DNA from: Sergeia podlipaevii
Lineage: Eukaryota > Euglenozoa > Kinetoplastea > Trypanosomatida > Trypanosomatidae
Direction of reading: 5' to 3'
DNA: 64,000 bases
Assembly: GCA_030849805.1 (NCBI GenBank)
Contig: JASANZ010002260.1
Span: 1-64,000, forward strand
Part shown: one piece after another, positions 1 to 9,019 of the stretch
How the letters are laid out: every line of letters begins with the position of its first letter
Position numbering within the stretch: position 1 is the first letter of the stretch
Position numbers and translations under genes: made by a program
Notes under the pieces: model-generated
Told to the model about the DNA's origin: nothing
Seen by the model: only the letters and a program-made list of their open reading frames with translations
Database searches by the model: none

Positions 1-1595
1 TGTTGTTTTTTGTTGCATTTTGATGAATTCTCTTCCTAAGTTCTCTTCTTTACATATGTATTTTATTTCTAGTTTTATATATATGCATATATATGTGACA
101 CCTCTCTCCCCTTTTCTTTCAAACATCACGCAATACACTATTTTCATTTTATTTTCCAACCATTAAACGCTTCTTTTTTTCCCCTTCCCTTATCCAAAAC
201 GCTTTTCTTATTACCATTAATATTATTGTTGCTATGTTCGTTTTTTAACAATACGTTGCGTGTTTCTTTTATTATTATTATTACTTTTTTATTTTTATTT
301 TGTTATTATAGTGGATGCGTGTATGAGTGTGTCTATCTGCGTGTTCTGTAAACGACGGCATGAGTGCACAGCACTTCTTCCGTGTGATACGAGCGTTGAC
401 GCAACGTTAGGTTTTCTTTTTTTTTTTTCGAATAGAGAGAAACAAAAGAAAGGAGATGAAGCAAAGGAAAAGAAGACAACATTTGCTGCTAGAATAAAAC
501 TTTTGCATTGCATTCAGGCCTTTCTCATATGATTATTATTTTTTCCCCCCTACTAGAAGCGAACTGTACTACTATTTTTAATTTTGTTCTTTTCCTCCCT
601 CTTGTAGGTACTTCACTGCGATAATATGCGATTCATTTTTTTTTTTTTCAATCCTGATATCGGGGATTAGGTTTTGCTATTTGCTTTTTAAACATTTTGT
701 TTTGTTCCTCCCCTTGCTGTTGCAGGCGTCAAATGCTTATCTTAGTTTCGTATTTTTGTACCTGTGTATGTATGTGTGTGTGTGTGAGTGTGTGTGTGTG
801 TGTTTGTTTGTTTTGGATTTGGTACTATTTACTTGCTACTTTTCGGAATCTGACGAGAAAGCAAATACAATGAAGGGAAAGGAAAACGTTTACGTAACAT
901 GCGTAAACTAGGCAGCTTGAAATGTATATATATGTGTGCCCTAATTGTTATCTAAAATCTTTGGGAGGCAAAACGCATTAAGCTGAGCAGAATGCGGACG
1001 AAAGCACTGCAGATGTACAGAGTAAGGAAATCCATCTTCATGGCACTCTATCTATATACACCTCTTTATATGTCGCTCAGTATTTACTTATATACATATT
1101 CCTAATTTGCATTCTTCGCTTTGTTCTTCTCTCAATATCATCATAATTCCCTTTTTAAACAGGCGGGTTGGTTGGTCGCAATCCTTCCTTGTCTCCCCCT
1201 CTCCCCTCCCTCTGAAATCGTTATCTTTCCTCTTTTGCATACACACGCACGCACGCAGATTATTATATATTGTGTGTGTGCAGCTTGGCATATAAGATGG
1301 TGATCACAACTGGAACCAAAAAAAACAAAAAAGTAATAAAAGATACATGTAAAAAGAAAAAGAGCAGTTCAGCCAGCTTGAATGAGCAATACACACAAGC
1401 TTTTTTTTTGAGGCAATTTTAGCATCCACCTTTTTAAAAAATCAATCGTGTACATGCATGTGTTGTTCCTTTCTCCCTTCCTTTTTCTTTTATTTTTATG
1501 AAAATTTAAGCATCAGTTGCTACTTTCTTAGTTCCTCGCTGTTAGGGATAGCTATAAATATATATATCCTTACTTACATATTATTACTATCCATC
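1..1595. other. Non-coding region upstream of first + strand gene
   Basis: AT-rich, T-biased sequence with no credible gene. It holds many poly-T runs, a (TA)n stretch near 75-100 and a (GT)n microsatellite around 771-805. The open frames here are short and low-complexity (Phe/Leu/Cys/Val-rich), as expected from T-rich and GT-repeat DNA. It probably contains the 3' UTR of a + strand gene outside the window and the intergenic processing signals of the gene at 1596. Confidence 0.6.
1464..1510 (+). promoter_or_regulatory. Predicted trans-splice acceptor of the THO1-like gene
   Basis: A pyrimidine tract at about 1464-1498 is followed by the first AG at 1509-1510 and another at 1515-1516, some 85 bases before the ATG at 1596. 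This is the usual arrangement of a spliced-leader acceptor. It also argues that the in-frame extension upstream of 1596 is not translated. The exact AG is an inference. Confidence 0.45.
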
Positions 1596-2129
1596 ATGTC
1601 CGCTGAAGGAGAGCAGGTAGTCGTCACCACTGTCGTGCTTGCGAAGAAGAACGCGAACCGTCTGAACCGCATCTTCCGCAAGGCGAAGAGCACCGTGCCG
1701 GCTCGCAAGTGGCGCAGTGACGAGGACGTTGCCACCCGCCACTTCGGCATCTCCCCTCAGCTCATCGCCAAGCTGGTGGGTGAACTGACTGCGGAAGAGA
1801 AGCAGCGGGCCGCGGCGAACCTTGACCCTCTCACCGAAGCTCAGCAGGAGCTTGCCCGCCGCGCGGCCCGCTTTGGTATTACCCTCAAGTCTGACATCCC
1901 AGCCCCCAAGCAGCCGGCGCTGCCCCCTGTCACCTTCAACGTGGACGAGGAGACCCTTCAGCGTCGCGCGGCGCGCTTTTCCACCCCCGAACAGGCCCAG
2001 GCCGAGGAGCAGATCCGTCAGCGCCTCGCCCGCTTCGGTGGTGCCACTGCTGCTCCTGCTGCGCCAGTACAGATGTCTGAGGAGGACAAGGCCGCCATGG
2101 AGGCCCGTGCTGCCCGCTTCACCTCTTAA
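1596..2129 (+). CDS. THO1/MOS11 (SARNP)-like RNA-binding protein
   Basis: A protein of 177 residues, rich in Ala, Arg and Glu. It carries four short motifs of the type R-x-A-R-F: RAARFG at 89-94, RAARFS at 124-129, RLARFG at 143-148 and RAARFT at 171-176. This resembles the repeated K/R-R-A-E/A-R-F-G core of the Tho1/MOS11 C-terminal domain (yeast Tho1, plant MOS11, animal SARNP/CIP29). Those proteins bind RNA and the DEAD-box helicase Sub2/UAP56 in nuclear mRNP assembly and export. The N-terminal 60 residues are basic and could pair with RNA. No SAP domain is seen, although Tho1 and SARNP have one. I chose the ATG at 1596 because the in-frame extension back to 1458 is Phe/Ser-rich and overlaps the pyrimidine tract. 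The family call rests on the repeated motif only. Confidence 0.65.
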   Translation: MSAEGEQVVVTTVVLAKKNANRLNRIFRKAKSTVPARKWRSDEDVATRHFGISPQLIAKLVGELTAEEKQRAAANLDPLTEAQQELARRAARFGITLKSDIPAPKQPALPPVTFNVDEETLQRRAARFSTPEQAQAEEQIRQRLARFGGATAAPAAPVQMSEEDKAAMEARAARFTS

Positions 2130-2187
2130 AATGGAGGGAGTGGAGGCGTCATGTAAGGGGATATTTTACTTCCGCTGTCTGTATGCG

Positions 2188-2228
<41 letters not shown>

Positions 2229-2727
2229 ACATGGGGGAGTGTGTAGGTGGTAAGGCGGATGAAGAAGAGGAGGAGAGAGTGCTGAGCATCTTTCTTTCTT
2301 CCTCTTCATATAGGGCAGATTAACAGTGCGAACAACAAAAAAAAAAAATTTCAAGGTGAAAGCAGGTGCTACGCAGGGTGGATGGGCCTTCTCCATCTCT
2401 CTGTGAATTTGCGTTTCGAGTGGCACACGCGCAGGGGGTTGTGCCTTGCCACTCATTGCGCTTCTTCACTAATGCTTCTTTTTTTCATTGATATATATAA
2501 ACAAAGATGTTTCATTTCATTATATATATTCCTTTCACCTTCGCTTGCGCTTGTACGACTCTCCCAATATCTGTGAAAGCAGTTACATTATACACATAAC
2601 TACCCTGGGCTTGTCACGAGCACAAAAAGAGGGGGTGCGTTGTGTGTTCGCAAAAGAAAGAATCACTGTGTAGCCTTCTTTTAGATAGATATATATATAT
2701 ATACGTACTAGAATTAGCTGTTGAGTG
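2130..2727. other. Intergenic region, + strand genes 1 and 2
   Basis: No gene seen. It contains the (GT)18 microsatellite at 2191-2226, a purine-rich stretch, and a pyrimidine-rich run near 2528-2566 followed by an AG at 2578-2579, a plausible splice acceptor for the next gene. Confidence 0.6.
2190..2227. repeat. (GT)n microsatellite
   Basis: About 18 uninterrupted GT units lie 60 bases after the stop codon of the THO1-like gene, in its presumed 3' UTR. Confidence 0.95.
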
Positions 2728-3969
2728 ATGGAAAATAGAAATAGACCTGCCAAGAAGGAATCGTCTGGCAAGGATGTCGTGGTGCCTGTCCAGCTCACCA
2801 CCATCACGCCTGTCCGCGTCTTCAACGTCCGTGGTGAGTACTTCGACACCGAGATGGAGCTCGATGCTCCGATGCGTGTGCTGCAGGTGGCCATCGAGGA
2901 CTACTTCAAGGTCAACCCTGAGGTCCAGCTGCTCATGCACAACCGGCAGCAAGTAGACACCACCCGCACCCTGAGGCAGAACGGCTGCCTCATGCTCAAG
3001 GGGGACCCCTACATTAAAATCGTCTTCTCCATAAAGCGTGGCTCCGTGCTGAATCTTGTGTGCCACGTGAGCAGTACACACGCAGTGGTGGCGCTGGCGT
3101 GCAGCGAGGAGTGCACTGTGTGGGAGGTGAAGGAGCTGCTCTGTCATGAATTAGCGAGGAGGGCCAAGAGCGAGGGATCAAGCAGGAGCAACAGTGGCGC
3201 GGCCCTCACGAACCCGCATCGGCTGCGCCTCATGTGGCGTTATATGGAGCTCAACGACAAGGCCACCTTGCACTACTACCGGGTGCCCACCAACTCTGAA
3301 TTTTACGTGATGCTCAAGAAAGGTCCGGTGCCCCCACACGGAGGCGGAGGAGCGAGCGCCACTGCACGTAAAATGTTTGAGGAGATGAAGCGAGAGCAGT
3401 TTAACAACGCGGTGCGTATTGGGATTCATCGGCCCCCGCACGAGCAGGTGCAGGCAGCAGATGCAAGTGTCACTCCACTTGTTTACGATCCCCGGTCCTA
3501 TGCAGCGCTCAATAGTGGTGAGGCTGTACAGCAACAGCCACCACCACCACGAGTGGTTCAGCAGTACGTGCCAGTTGGTTCATCGCAATCGCTACGCCAT
3601 ACTACAACAACAACCACTCTACCACTACCACCGTCCTTCACGCATCAGCGTGTTGGGCACGCCGTGGTCCCACTACCAGAAAGCAACCCACCACAACAAC
3701 AACCAGGGGCCTCCAGTCCTGAGGTGGCGGTGCTTCAGCAAGCGGTGCGCTCGCTAGAAGGCGAGGTGGCGGCAATGAAGCGCATGCACCAACAATCAGA
3801 GCAGCAACAGATGGCTGCAGCGATGGCTGGGGCAACGCAGTCGAGTCAAGTAGTAGCGACATCATTGCAGTCCGCAGCGGCAATGCAGCGCATACAGGAG
3901 CTAGAGAACTCCATAGAGAGGCTTCACCACTATCTTGAGCGGGCAATCTCGCTTATTCCATCAGGATAG
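2728..3969 (+). CDS. Protein with two ubiquitin-like folds and a coiled-coil tail
   Basis: A protein of 413 residues. Residues about 29-100 and 107-197 each read like a ubiquitin-like beta-grasp. The second is clearer: it has the spacing of ubiquitin's hydrophobic strand, L-x-D-x-x-T-L-x-x-Y turn and final beta strand, and ends in KKGP at 197-200 instead of a processed di-glycine. Residues about 205-350 are low-complexity, rich in Gln, Pro, Thr and His. Residues about 340-405 have heptad-like Leu/Ile/Met spacing and probably form a coiled coil. Without a C-terminal GG it is not a conjugated modifier, so a binding or scaffold role is more likely, but the function is unknown. The first in-frame ATG is at 2728; the upstream GTG is not a likely start. 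Both folds are inferred by eye. Confidence 0.6.
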   Translation: MENRNRPAKKESSGKDVVVPVQLTTITPVRVFNVRGEYFDTEMELDAPMRVLQVAIEDYFKVNPEVQLLMHNRQQVDTTRTLRQNGCLMLKGDPYIKIVFSIKRGSVLNLVCHVSSTHAVVALACSEECTVWEVKELLCHELARRAKSEGSSRSNSGAALTNPHRLRLMWRYMELNDKATLHYYRVPTNSEFYVMLKKGPVPPHGGGGASATARKMFEEMKREQFNNAVRIGIHRPPHEQVQAADASVTPLVYDPRSYAALNSGEAVQQQPPPPRVVQQYVPVGSSQSLRHTTTTTTLPLPPSFTHQRVGHAVVPLPESNPPQQQPGASSPEVAVLQQAVRSLEGEVAAMKRMHQQSEQQQMAAAMAGATQSSQVVATSLQSAAAMQRIQELENSIERLHHYLERAISLIPSG

Positions 3970-4497
3970 AGAGAGAAAGCTTGGACGTTTACGTTCTCTT
4001 GTTTGCTTTCTCGCTTCTATCATTACAATTGTTCTGTCGTGGGTATGCTTTTTTTTCTTCTCTCTTCCCTTCTGTGCCATTTTTTTCTTTTTACATATTC
4101 TTTAGACTTCATTTTGTACTATTACCATCGAAGCAAAACAACAAGAAAAAAACATCCCTTCTCTCTTTTTTTTTCACTTTTTTTTCTTCTCCCTCTCCTT
4201 ATACGAGTGAGACAGACGTGTCCTTTGCGTATCGTTCACTTTTTCCTTCTCTCCATACTTCCTCTCCACTCTCTCTCTCTCTCTTGTTTGCTTTTTCTAG
4301 GAGTATCCATTATCTGTCTCTCCCTTCAACACGCTAGTCAGCTCTCTTGTTTCTTTTTTTTTTCTCTCGTTGCTACATACCTATCGCCATGCTTATATGA
4401 GAGCACATTCTCCGGCTCCTCAAGAGCCACAACGAAGAATACTGTCAAACTGAATGCATTTTAACGAAGCAAACTGTGTTTCATTGCGTGTGCGTGT

Positions 4498-4574
4498 GCC
4501 CTTTAATGATTCAGACTTGGATGAACTTGTCCTCCGCAGATCGCAACCGACAGGCTGCAGAAACCATCCGAATG
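4498..4574. repeat. 77-bp direct repeat, copy A
   Basis: It matches copy B at 4744-4820 at 70 of 77 positions without gaps. Mismatches cluster at three places (one single site in each of two, and short blocks of three and two). A stop codon interrupts one reading frame in copy B and most changes alter the encoded residues in another frame, so this is not a conserved coding exon. Confidence 0.9.
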
Positions 4575-4632
4575 AAACGGCAACACACTTTCCTCCGTCC
4601 CATTACAACCGCGACATTGAATGAGCGCCAGA

Positions 4633-4649
4633 CCCCCCCCCCCCCCCCC
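4633..4649. repeat. 17-base C homopolymer
   Basis: An uninterrupted run of 17 C on the + strand (G17 on the - strand) between the two 77-bp repeats. The exact length may vary between reads or alleles. Confidence 0.9.
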
Positions 4650-4743
4650 GCCCTCCTCAACTTGCCCTTTCCCTCTCCTTTCAACTGATTTTTGCTTTTG
4701 TTTTTGTTTCAGTTCACACTCACATGCATGCTTGTTGGCACAC

Positions 4744-4820
4744 GCCCTTTATTGATTCAGACTTGGATGAACTTGCCCTCCGCAGATCGCATTTGACAGG
4801 CTGTGGAAACCATCCGAATG
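4744..4820. repeat. 77-bp direct repeat, copy B
   Basis: Second copy, starting 246 bases after the start of copy A. It runs directly into a GC-rich island. I saw no third copy in the window by eye. Confidence 0.9.
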
Positions 4821-4890
4821 CGGGGGCGGGCATGGGCCCGGCCTGGCCGCATGGGCGAGGGCCGAGCCTGCCCACCAAAGCGGCCCACGA
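4821..4890. other. GC-rich island with clustered G runs
   Basis: About 70 bases of very GC-rich sequence inside an AT-rich gap. The + strand has five runs of three or more G in 45 bases, and the 8-base word GCATGGGC occurs twice. An A-rich tract follows immediately, so the block (repeat B + GC island + A tract) superficially resembles the end of a small retroposon. Confidence 0.7.
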
Positions 4891-5284
4891 CGAAAAGAAA
4901 AAAAAGCAGTGAAAAGAAAAGAGTAGAAGAGGAGAAAAAAAGAAAGTGGACGCGCATCAACAAAAGAAGCAAGCAAGGAAAGGCAACACAGTTGCCAGGC
5001 ACGCAGTGGATGGTGAGAGCTCTCCCTCTCGTAGATTCGCACTGCAGAGGGAAGTAGTTAAAGCAATTAATTTTGTGGATTGGAATCCAATAGCGGGGTA
5101 TCACGCGCGATGAAACAAGTAAAAAAAAGAAGGCGAAAGAAAAGGAAACAAAACCATTTTTGTATTTTTTCAAAGTCACCTCTACACGTATGCTATATAT
5201 ATATGCAAACAAAAGTGACTATCAAACGCAAGCAAGAACAGGCACAGAAAAAAAAAAAGGTGACATCAGCGGTACTCACGGATC

Positions 5285-5980
5285 TTATCCAGTTTTCCCA
5301 GGCTTTTCCGGGTAGTTGTAAGAGGTGTTACCGCTATTTTGATTGGGATTGGGAGCGTTATCGTAGCCGTACACTGCGGTGGGGTACTGCGGGGGTGGCA
5401 AGCCCAGCGGTTCAGAAATCACTTGCTGCTGTCCGTTGGGAACGTACTGCGCGGTAGTGTAAGATGGCGCAGTGTCATAGAGAGGAATGCCCATGGCTGG
5501 CACAGAAGTACCGTACACCGGTGGAGCACCGCCTCCCGGCGCCATAGGTATCTGCTGCGGTAGTGGCGCGGACGCCGCCGGGTTGCTCGGAGGCAGGAGA
5601 CCAAAGTCAACCGCCGTGACGCCAATTGTCATGATAGCCTGATTGCCCTCGAAGGCGCCGTTGATGTTGAAGGTCTGCTGTACACCACGTGTGAAGGTGT
5701 GGTTGTCCAGGTTCAGCCAGGCAATAGCAAAGCAACTCTCAGAGAATATACCCTTGAGCCAGAGCTCGACGCTCACGAGATTCCGATCGCGTGGGACCTT
5801 CTGTGGGTGAAACTGGAAAGGGAAACGCTCGTTAAAGACAATGGCGCCGTCTTGCCCGGGTCGCTGAACGCGTGTGCGCATGGACTGCCCTTGCAGTCGC
5901 ACGTAGACGCTGAACTTCCTCTTCAAGGAGCCGCCATGAGTATCGAAAGCCTTGATCACAGTAATTGATATAGTCGGCAT
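5285..5980 (-). CDS. C2-domain protein with Pro/Gly/Tyr-rich tail
   Basis: A protein of 231 residues. Residues 1 to about 126 look like a single C2 beta sandwich: an N-terminal strand (ISITVIKAF), a basic Arg/Lys-rich stretch (KRKFSVYVRL) and a late strand (MTIGVTAVDFG). The conserved Asp clusters that bind calcium are not obvious, so membrane binding may not depend on calcium. Residues 127-231 are rich in Pro, Gly, Tyr, Asn and Gln, with repeated P-x-Y-type words, and are probably disordered; similar tails recruit ALG-2- or WW-type partners in other systems (inference). This is the last gene of the - strand block, next to the convergent strand switch. Start is the ATG at 5980. The cellular role is unknown; a cortical or flagellar-membrane function would fit the domain. 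Confidence 0.65.
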   Translation of the reverse strand: MPTISITVIKAFDTHGGSLKRKFSVYVRLQGQSMRTRVQRPGQDGAIVFNERFPFQFHPQKVPRDRNLVSVELWLKGIFSESCFAIAWLNLDNHTFTRGVQQTFNINGAFEGNQAIMTIGVTAVDFGLLPPSNPAASAPLPQQIPMAPGGGAPPVYGTSVPAMGIPLYDTAPSYTTAQYVPNGQQQVISEPLGLPPPQYPTAVYGYDNAPNPNQNSGNTSYNYPEKPGKTG

Positions 5981-6865
5981 TATTTTTTTTTTCTTTTGCA
6001 GCGTGACTCTTTGAAAAGGTTTGTAAAGGAGAGAAGGGCGAAAAAATATATATATATACGATGCAGAACAGGAAAAACTGTTGGCTGCTGATAGACGTTC
6101 TTTTTCCTAACACCTCGTGCCGTACGCGGAAAAGAGCTTTGAAAACAATATAAGTATATATGAATGCTCTTGCGCACCTTAATTTTTCCTCTCTGTTTGA
6201 AAAGGCAAAAACACAAAGGTGTATCTCCCCGCGGAAAAATAGTAAGCAATTTTAAAGAACAAAAAAAAAAAAAAAAAAGTCACTTATCCACCAAGAAACA
6301 AAAAAGAAAGAAAGAGACAACTACGAAAAGAGAGGAAACGGAACGTAACGACTCTGCAAGTGACCTTCCCAAAGCAAAACTGAAATTAATGCTTGTGAGT
6401 CCTTTCGCCGTCTGTGCTGTGGCAGATATGGACGAAAGTGTGGCTAAGAAAGAAATATGCAAGTGAGCGCGCTCTCCCTAATGGAGAAAACTTTAAGAGA
6501 AAAAAAAAAATAATATAGAAAAGTGCAGTAACGCATACGTTGAAGCAAACCGGTGGCGCGATGAAAAAAGAAGAAGAGAAAAAAAACGCAACGCGAGAGA
6601 AAGACCTGGAAAATAGAGCACGTACGCTATTTGCAGTTCAAAAGAAAGAAAGAAAATGTTATTAGAACGGGAAGAAAGATTAAACAAATCAGTGACTAGC
6701 AAATAATACATGTGACCCTCACACATAACCACCAATAACATATACTTATAAATATATATCATCCATACTCCTTGTTTTACATGATTCAATCGACTTCGGT
6801 TCCGCAGCTTGGAACAGGTCCATCTATCTATCTAATTCCTCCCCTCTTCCTCTCTCTCTACACCC
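5981..6865. other. Intergenic region
   Basis: No gene seen. Mostly A-rich on the + strand, with an 18-A run at 6261-6278 and (TA)n tracts. On the transcribed strand this reads as pyrimidine tracts suited to splicing of the C2 gene. Confidence 0.6.
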
Positions 6866-9019
6866 TCAGCGCTTGCTGCGTGCAGTGCGGCGCAGCTCAG
6901 AGCGCTCCTCCTGCCTCTGCGTCGTCTGCGCTACCGTCATGGGGGAGAAAAAACTCATGTAGTATGCCGTCGTCGGTAGTTCCTCCCTCAGTATCGCAAT
7001 TAGCTTGTGCACATTGAGTGGAGCTCCCATCTGCACGCAGGTGTCGACCCAGAGCGTCAGACGCTCCACCGTCCTCGCCATCCCAGACGTGCTGAAGCCT
7101 ACTTTTATCACAGGCCCGTGGGTGGCGCAGGTAAGTGGAATGCACAGCGACCCGTCGCTCGCCTGGTCTTCGAGGCAAGGAGCGTCTAGCGCGGCCTGCT
7201 GTGCGATCCAGTCACGAATAAAGTACACCTCGCCAGGTCGCAGCACGTCTCCGCTGCCAGGCAGAGGTGCGCCACTACCTGCGCCTTCATCGCCACTGTG
7301 AAACGTGGTCTGCCCGCGGCCAGCAATCACCTTGTTGTTGCTGACCGGTGCACTCATGCCATCTGGGGCCGCTGCAGCTGCTGCCCTCGCTGCCGCCGCC
7401 GCACTGATGGTCTGCATTACCCTGTTGAGCTGCAAAAAGACGATGAGCCACAGTGCAACAGCGGGGGTAGTCAAGAAAAACCGAATCGGGCACTTCGTAG
7501 TACTGCCGCGGCTGCTTACTCCCACCTGCGCCGCCGCCTCTGCACGTGATGCCATGAGGGCCTGCCAGTGCCACTGCTGGCGCATCTCAAGCTGAAGATC
7601 TCGACAAGCCGTGCAAGTGTGGGTGTGCGTGCTCGTTTTGTCGCTGGCGCACAGCCTGCTCACCGTCTGCGTGGCACGTGCCTCGACAGTGTTGAGGAGC
7701 TCTGTTCTTCCCGTCATGCCACACGCCAGGAGAATGGCCACTATGAGTGAGACGGGGTCACGGCACATGCCAACAGTGGTAGGATCAAAGAAAGTCGAAA
7801 AGAACATGTTCCACTGTACAAGATCGTTGAGAAGGGCTTGGTCGGCCTCTACGTAGCTGAACAGCGGAGGCAGAGAAGCAGGAGGCACGCCAGACGTGGA
7901 AGCCTTCGGCTGCTGCTCCGCCGCCAATGTCGTCCCACTCTCCGCTATCTCCTGCGCCACTGTGTAGCACACCGACTCCTCCACTACGATAGGGCCATAC
8001 GCCAGGTTCACTGAGGACAGTGTTCCAACTGGGATTGGGCGTCCAGTGGGCAACACTTCCCGCAAATACACTCGTGTGAGCGCCTGCTTACCATCCGTAG
8101 TCTTCACTACCGTCGTAGCTGCCAGTGTAGCGCCTTCGTCGTCGTTGTCCTCCACCACCTCGTTATCCGCCCCCTTCTCCCTAGTGGATCTACGTCGACC
8201 ATTTTTCCCCATCACGATGAAGTCTTGCAGGAAGGTGGTGAACTGGATCGGCTGTGGAGGCTGAATGAATTCATTCTCTCCCTCCTCTTCATCGTTGTCG
8301 TCATCGAGCCCTTCACTAGTCTTCCCTGCATTGGCCGGGGACTTCCGCTGAGTAGAAGCCGCCTTGGGTCCTTTGAGCGGCCGCAGGTACGCTGGAATGC
8401 CGGCAAAGGTCAGAAAGTAGTCCTCTGAAGCACACAACGCACGTTGCTGGAGCACGCGAAGAGTGTGCTGCGGGCACTTCGCCAGCCACTGTGCGGCCTC
8501 CTGCAGGCGGAGTGACGACGCCAACAGCGAAGCGCGCTCCCCTGCCGCGGTCATCAAGGGATACGGAGCCCCACAAAGCTGCATGTTCTCTCGCACAGGC
8601 TTCTTCCCTGTTGCGTCTCCTTGGGGTCGGATGCCCGCCTGACCGGCAGCCACACTCGCACGGACAACAGAATTCCCCGCGCGGCTGCGCATTTTCAAAG
8701 GCTGCCGCTGCTTCCCCTTGCCCGTCTGCTGATCGAGAGTCGCCTCAAAGGCATCCAGCTCGGCCTTCACCACAGTACACTGAGGGCATAGCATAATGTC
8801 CTCCCCATTCTTACTCCCACGCCGGCCTCCGGCGTCAAACCCGGCAGCGTCACGGGATGGAGGTAAGGCTGATCCGCTAGCGCTCACGCTGAGAATGCGC
8901 TGCTGCCGCTTAGAGCGGACGTCAGCGGAACAGGTACATTGTGAGCGCATCGCCTTGCGGGTGAAGACGACGTCCGCCATTTGCTCATTCGAGTAACTGT
9001 ACTTGGTACTGAACGACAT
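6866..9019 (-). CDS. Hypothetical protein, 717 residues, Cys-pair rich
   Basis: I do not recognise this protein. The 717 residues start at the ATG at 9019; an upstream in-frame extension runs through a (TA)n tract and is unlikely to be used. Visible features: CTC at about 28-30, a CPQC pair near residue 77, a later Cys/His-rich patch around a THTHTC word, an acidic Asp/Glu stretch near 250, poly-Ala near 580, and two hydrophobic segments that are too uncertain to call transmembrane. The Cys pairs might bind zinc, but no complete finger is evident. The last 70 residues are hydrophobic and look folded. It is flanked downstream by the C2 gene and upstream by the 4.3-kb gene-free interval. Probably a trypanosomatid-specific protein. 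Confidence 0.6.
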   Translation of the reverse strand: MSFSTKYSYSNEQMADVVFTRKAMRSQCTCSADVRSKRQQRILSVSASGSALPPSRDAAGFDAGGRRGSKNGEDIMLCPQCTVVKAELDAFEATLDQQTGKGKQRQPLKMRSRAGNSVVRASVAAGQAGIRPQGDATGKKPVRENMQLCGAPYPLMTAAGERASLLASSLRLQEAAQWLAKCPQHTLRVLQQRALCASEDYFLTFAGIPAYLRPLKGPKAASTQRKSPANAGKTSEGLDDDNDEEEGENEFIQPPQPIQFTTFLQDFIVMGKNGRRRSTREKGADNEVVEDNDDEGATLAATTVVKTTDGKQALTRVYLREVLPTGRPIPVGTLSSVNLAYGPIVVEESVCYTVAQEIAESGTTLAAEQQPKASTSGVPPASLPPLFSYVEADQALLNDLVQWNMFFSTFFDPTTVGMCRDPVSLIVAILLACGMTGRTELLNTVEARATQTVSRLCASDKTSTHTHTCTACRDLQLEMRQQWHWQALMASRAEAAAQVGVSSRGSTTKCPIRFFLTTPAVALWLIVFLQLNRVMQTISAAAAARAAAAAAPDGMSAPVSNNKVIAGRGQTTFHSGDEGAGSGAPLPGSGDVLRPGEVYFIRDWIAQQAALDAPCLEDQASDGSLCIPLTCATHGPVIKVGFSTSGMARTVERLTLWVDTCVQMGAPLNVHKLIAILREELPTTAYYMSFFSPMTVAQTTQRQEERSELRRTARSKR

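Larger units (their letters stand above)
3970..5284. other. Convergent strand-switch region (probable Pol II termination zone)
   Basis: The + strand block ends at 3969 and the - strand block ends at 5285, so the two transcription units face each other across 1.3 kb without a supported gene. In trypanosomatids such convergent regions are where Pol II polycistrons end, and in several species they carry base J and H3 variants (known for the group, not visible here). The sequence holds pyrimidine-rich DNA at 4000-4400, two 77-bp direct repeats, a 17-C run, a GC-rich island at 4821-4890, and A-rich DNA after that. No tRNA or snRNA gene was recognised. Confidence 0.7.

Noticed and set aside
1458..1595. 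In-frame N-terminal extension of the THO1-like protein
   Set aside because: It is Phe/Ser/Tyr-rich, encoded by the pyrimidine tract, and precedes or spans the likely splice acceptor.
4476..4912. Short + strand frames spanning the two 77-bp repeats, considered as a duplicated gene
   Set aside because: The copies differ mostly at positions that change the encoded residues and one frame has a stop in copy B, so coding constraint is not supported.
5076..5110. Short perfect palindrome around GATTGGAATCCAAT, considered as a tRNA T-arm
   Set aside because: It lacks the conserved TTCRA loop and no acceptor, D or anticodon arm could be built around it.
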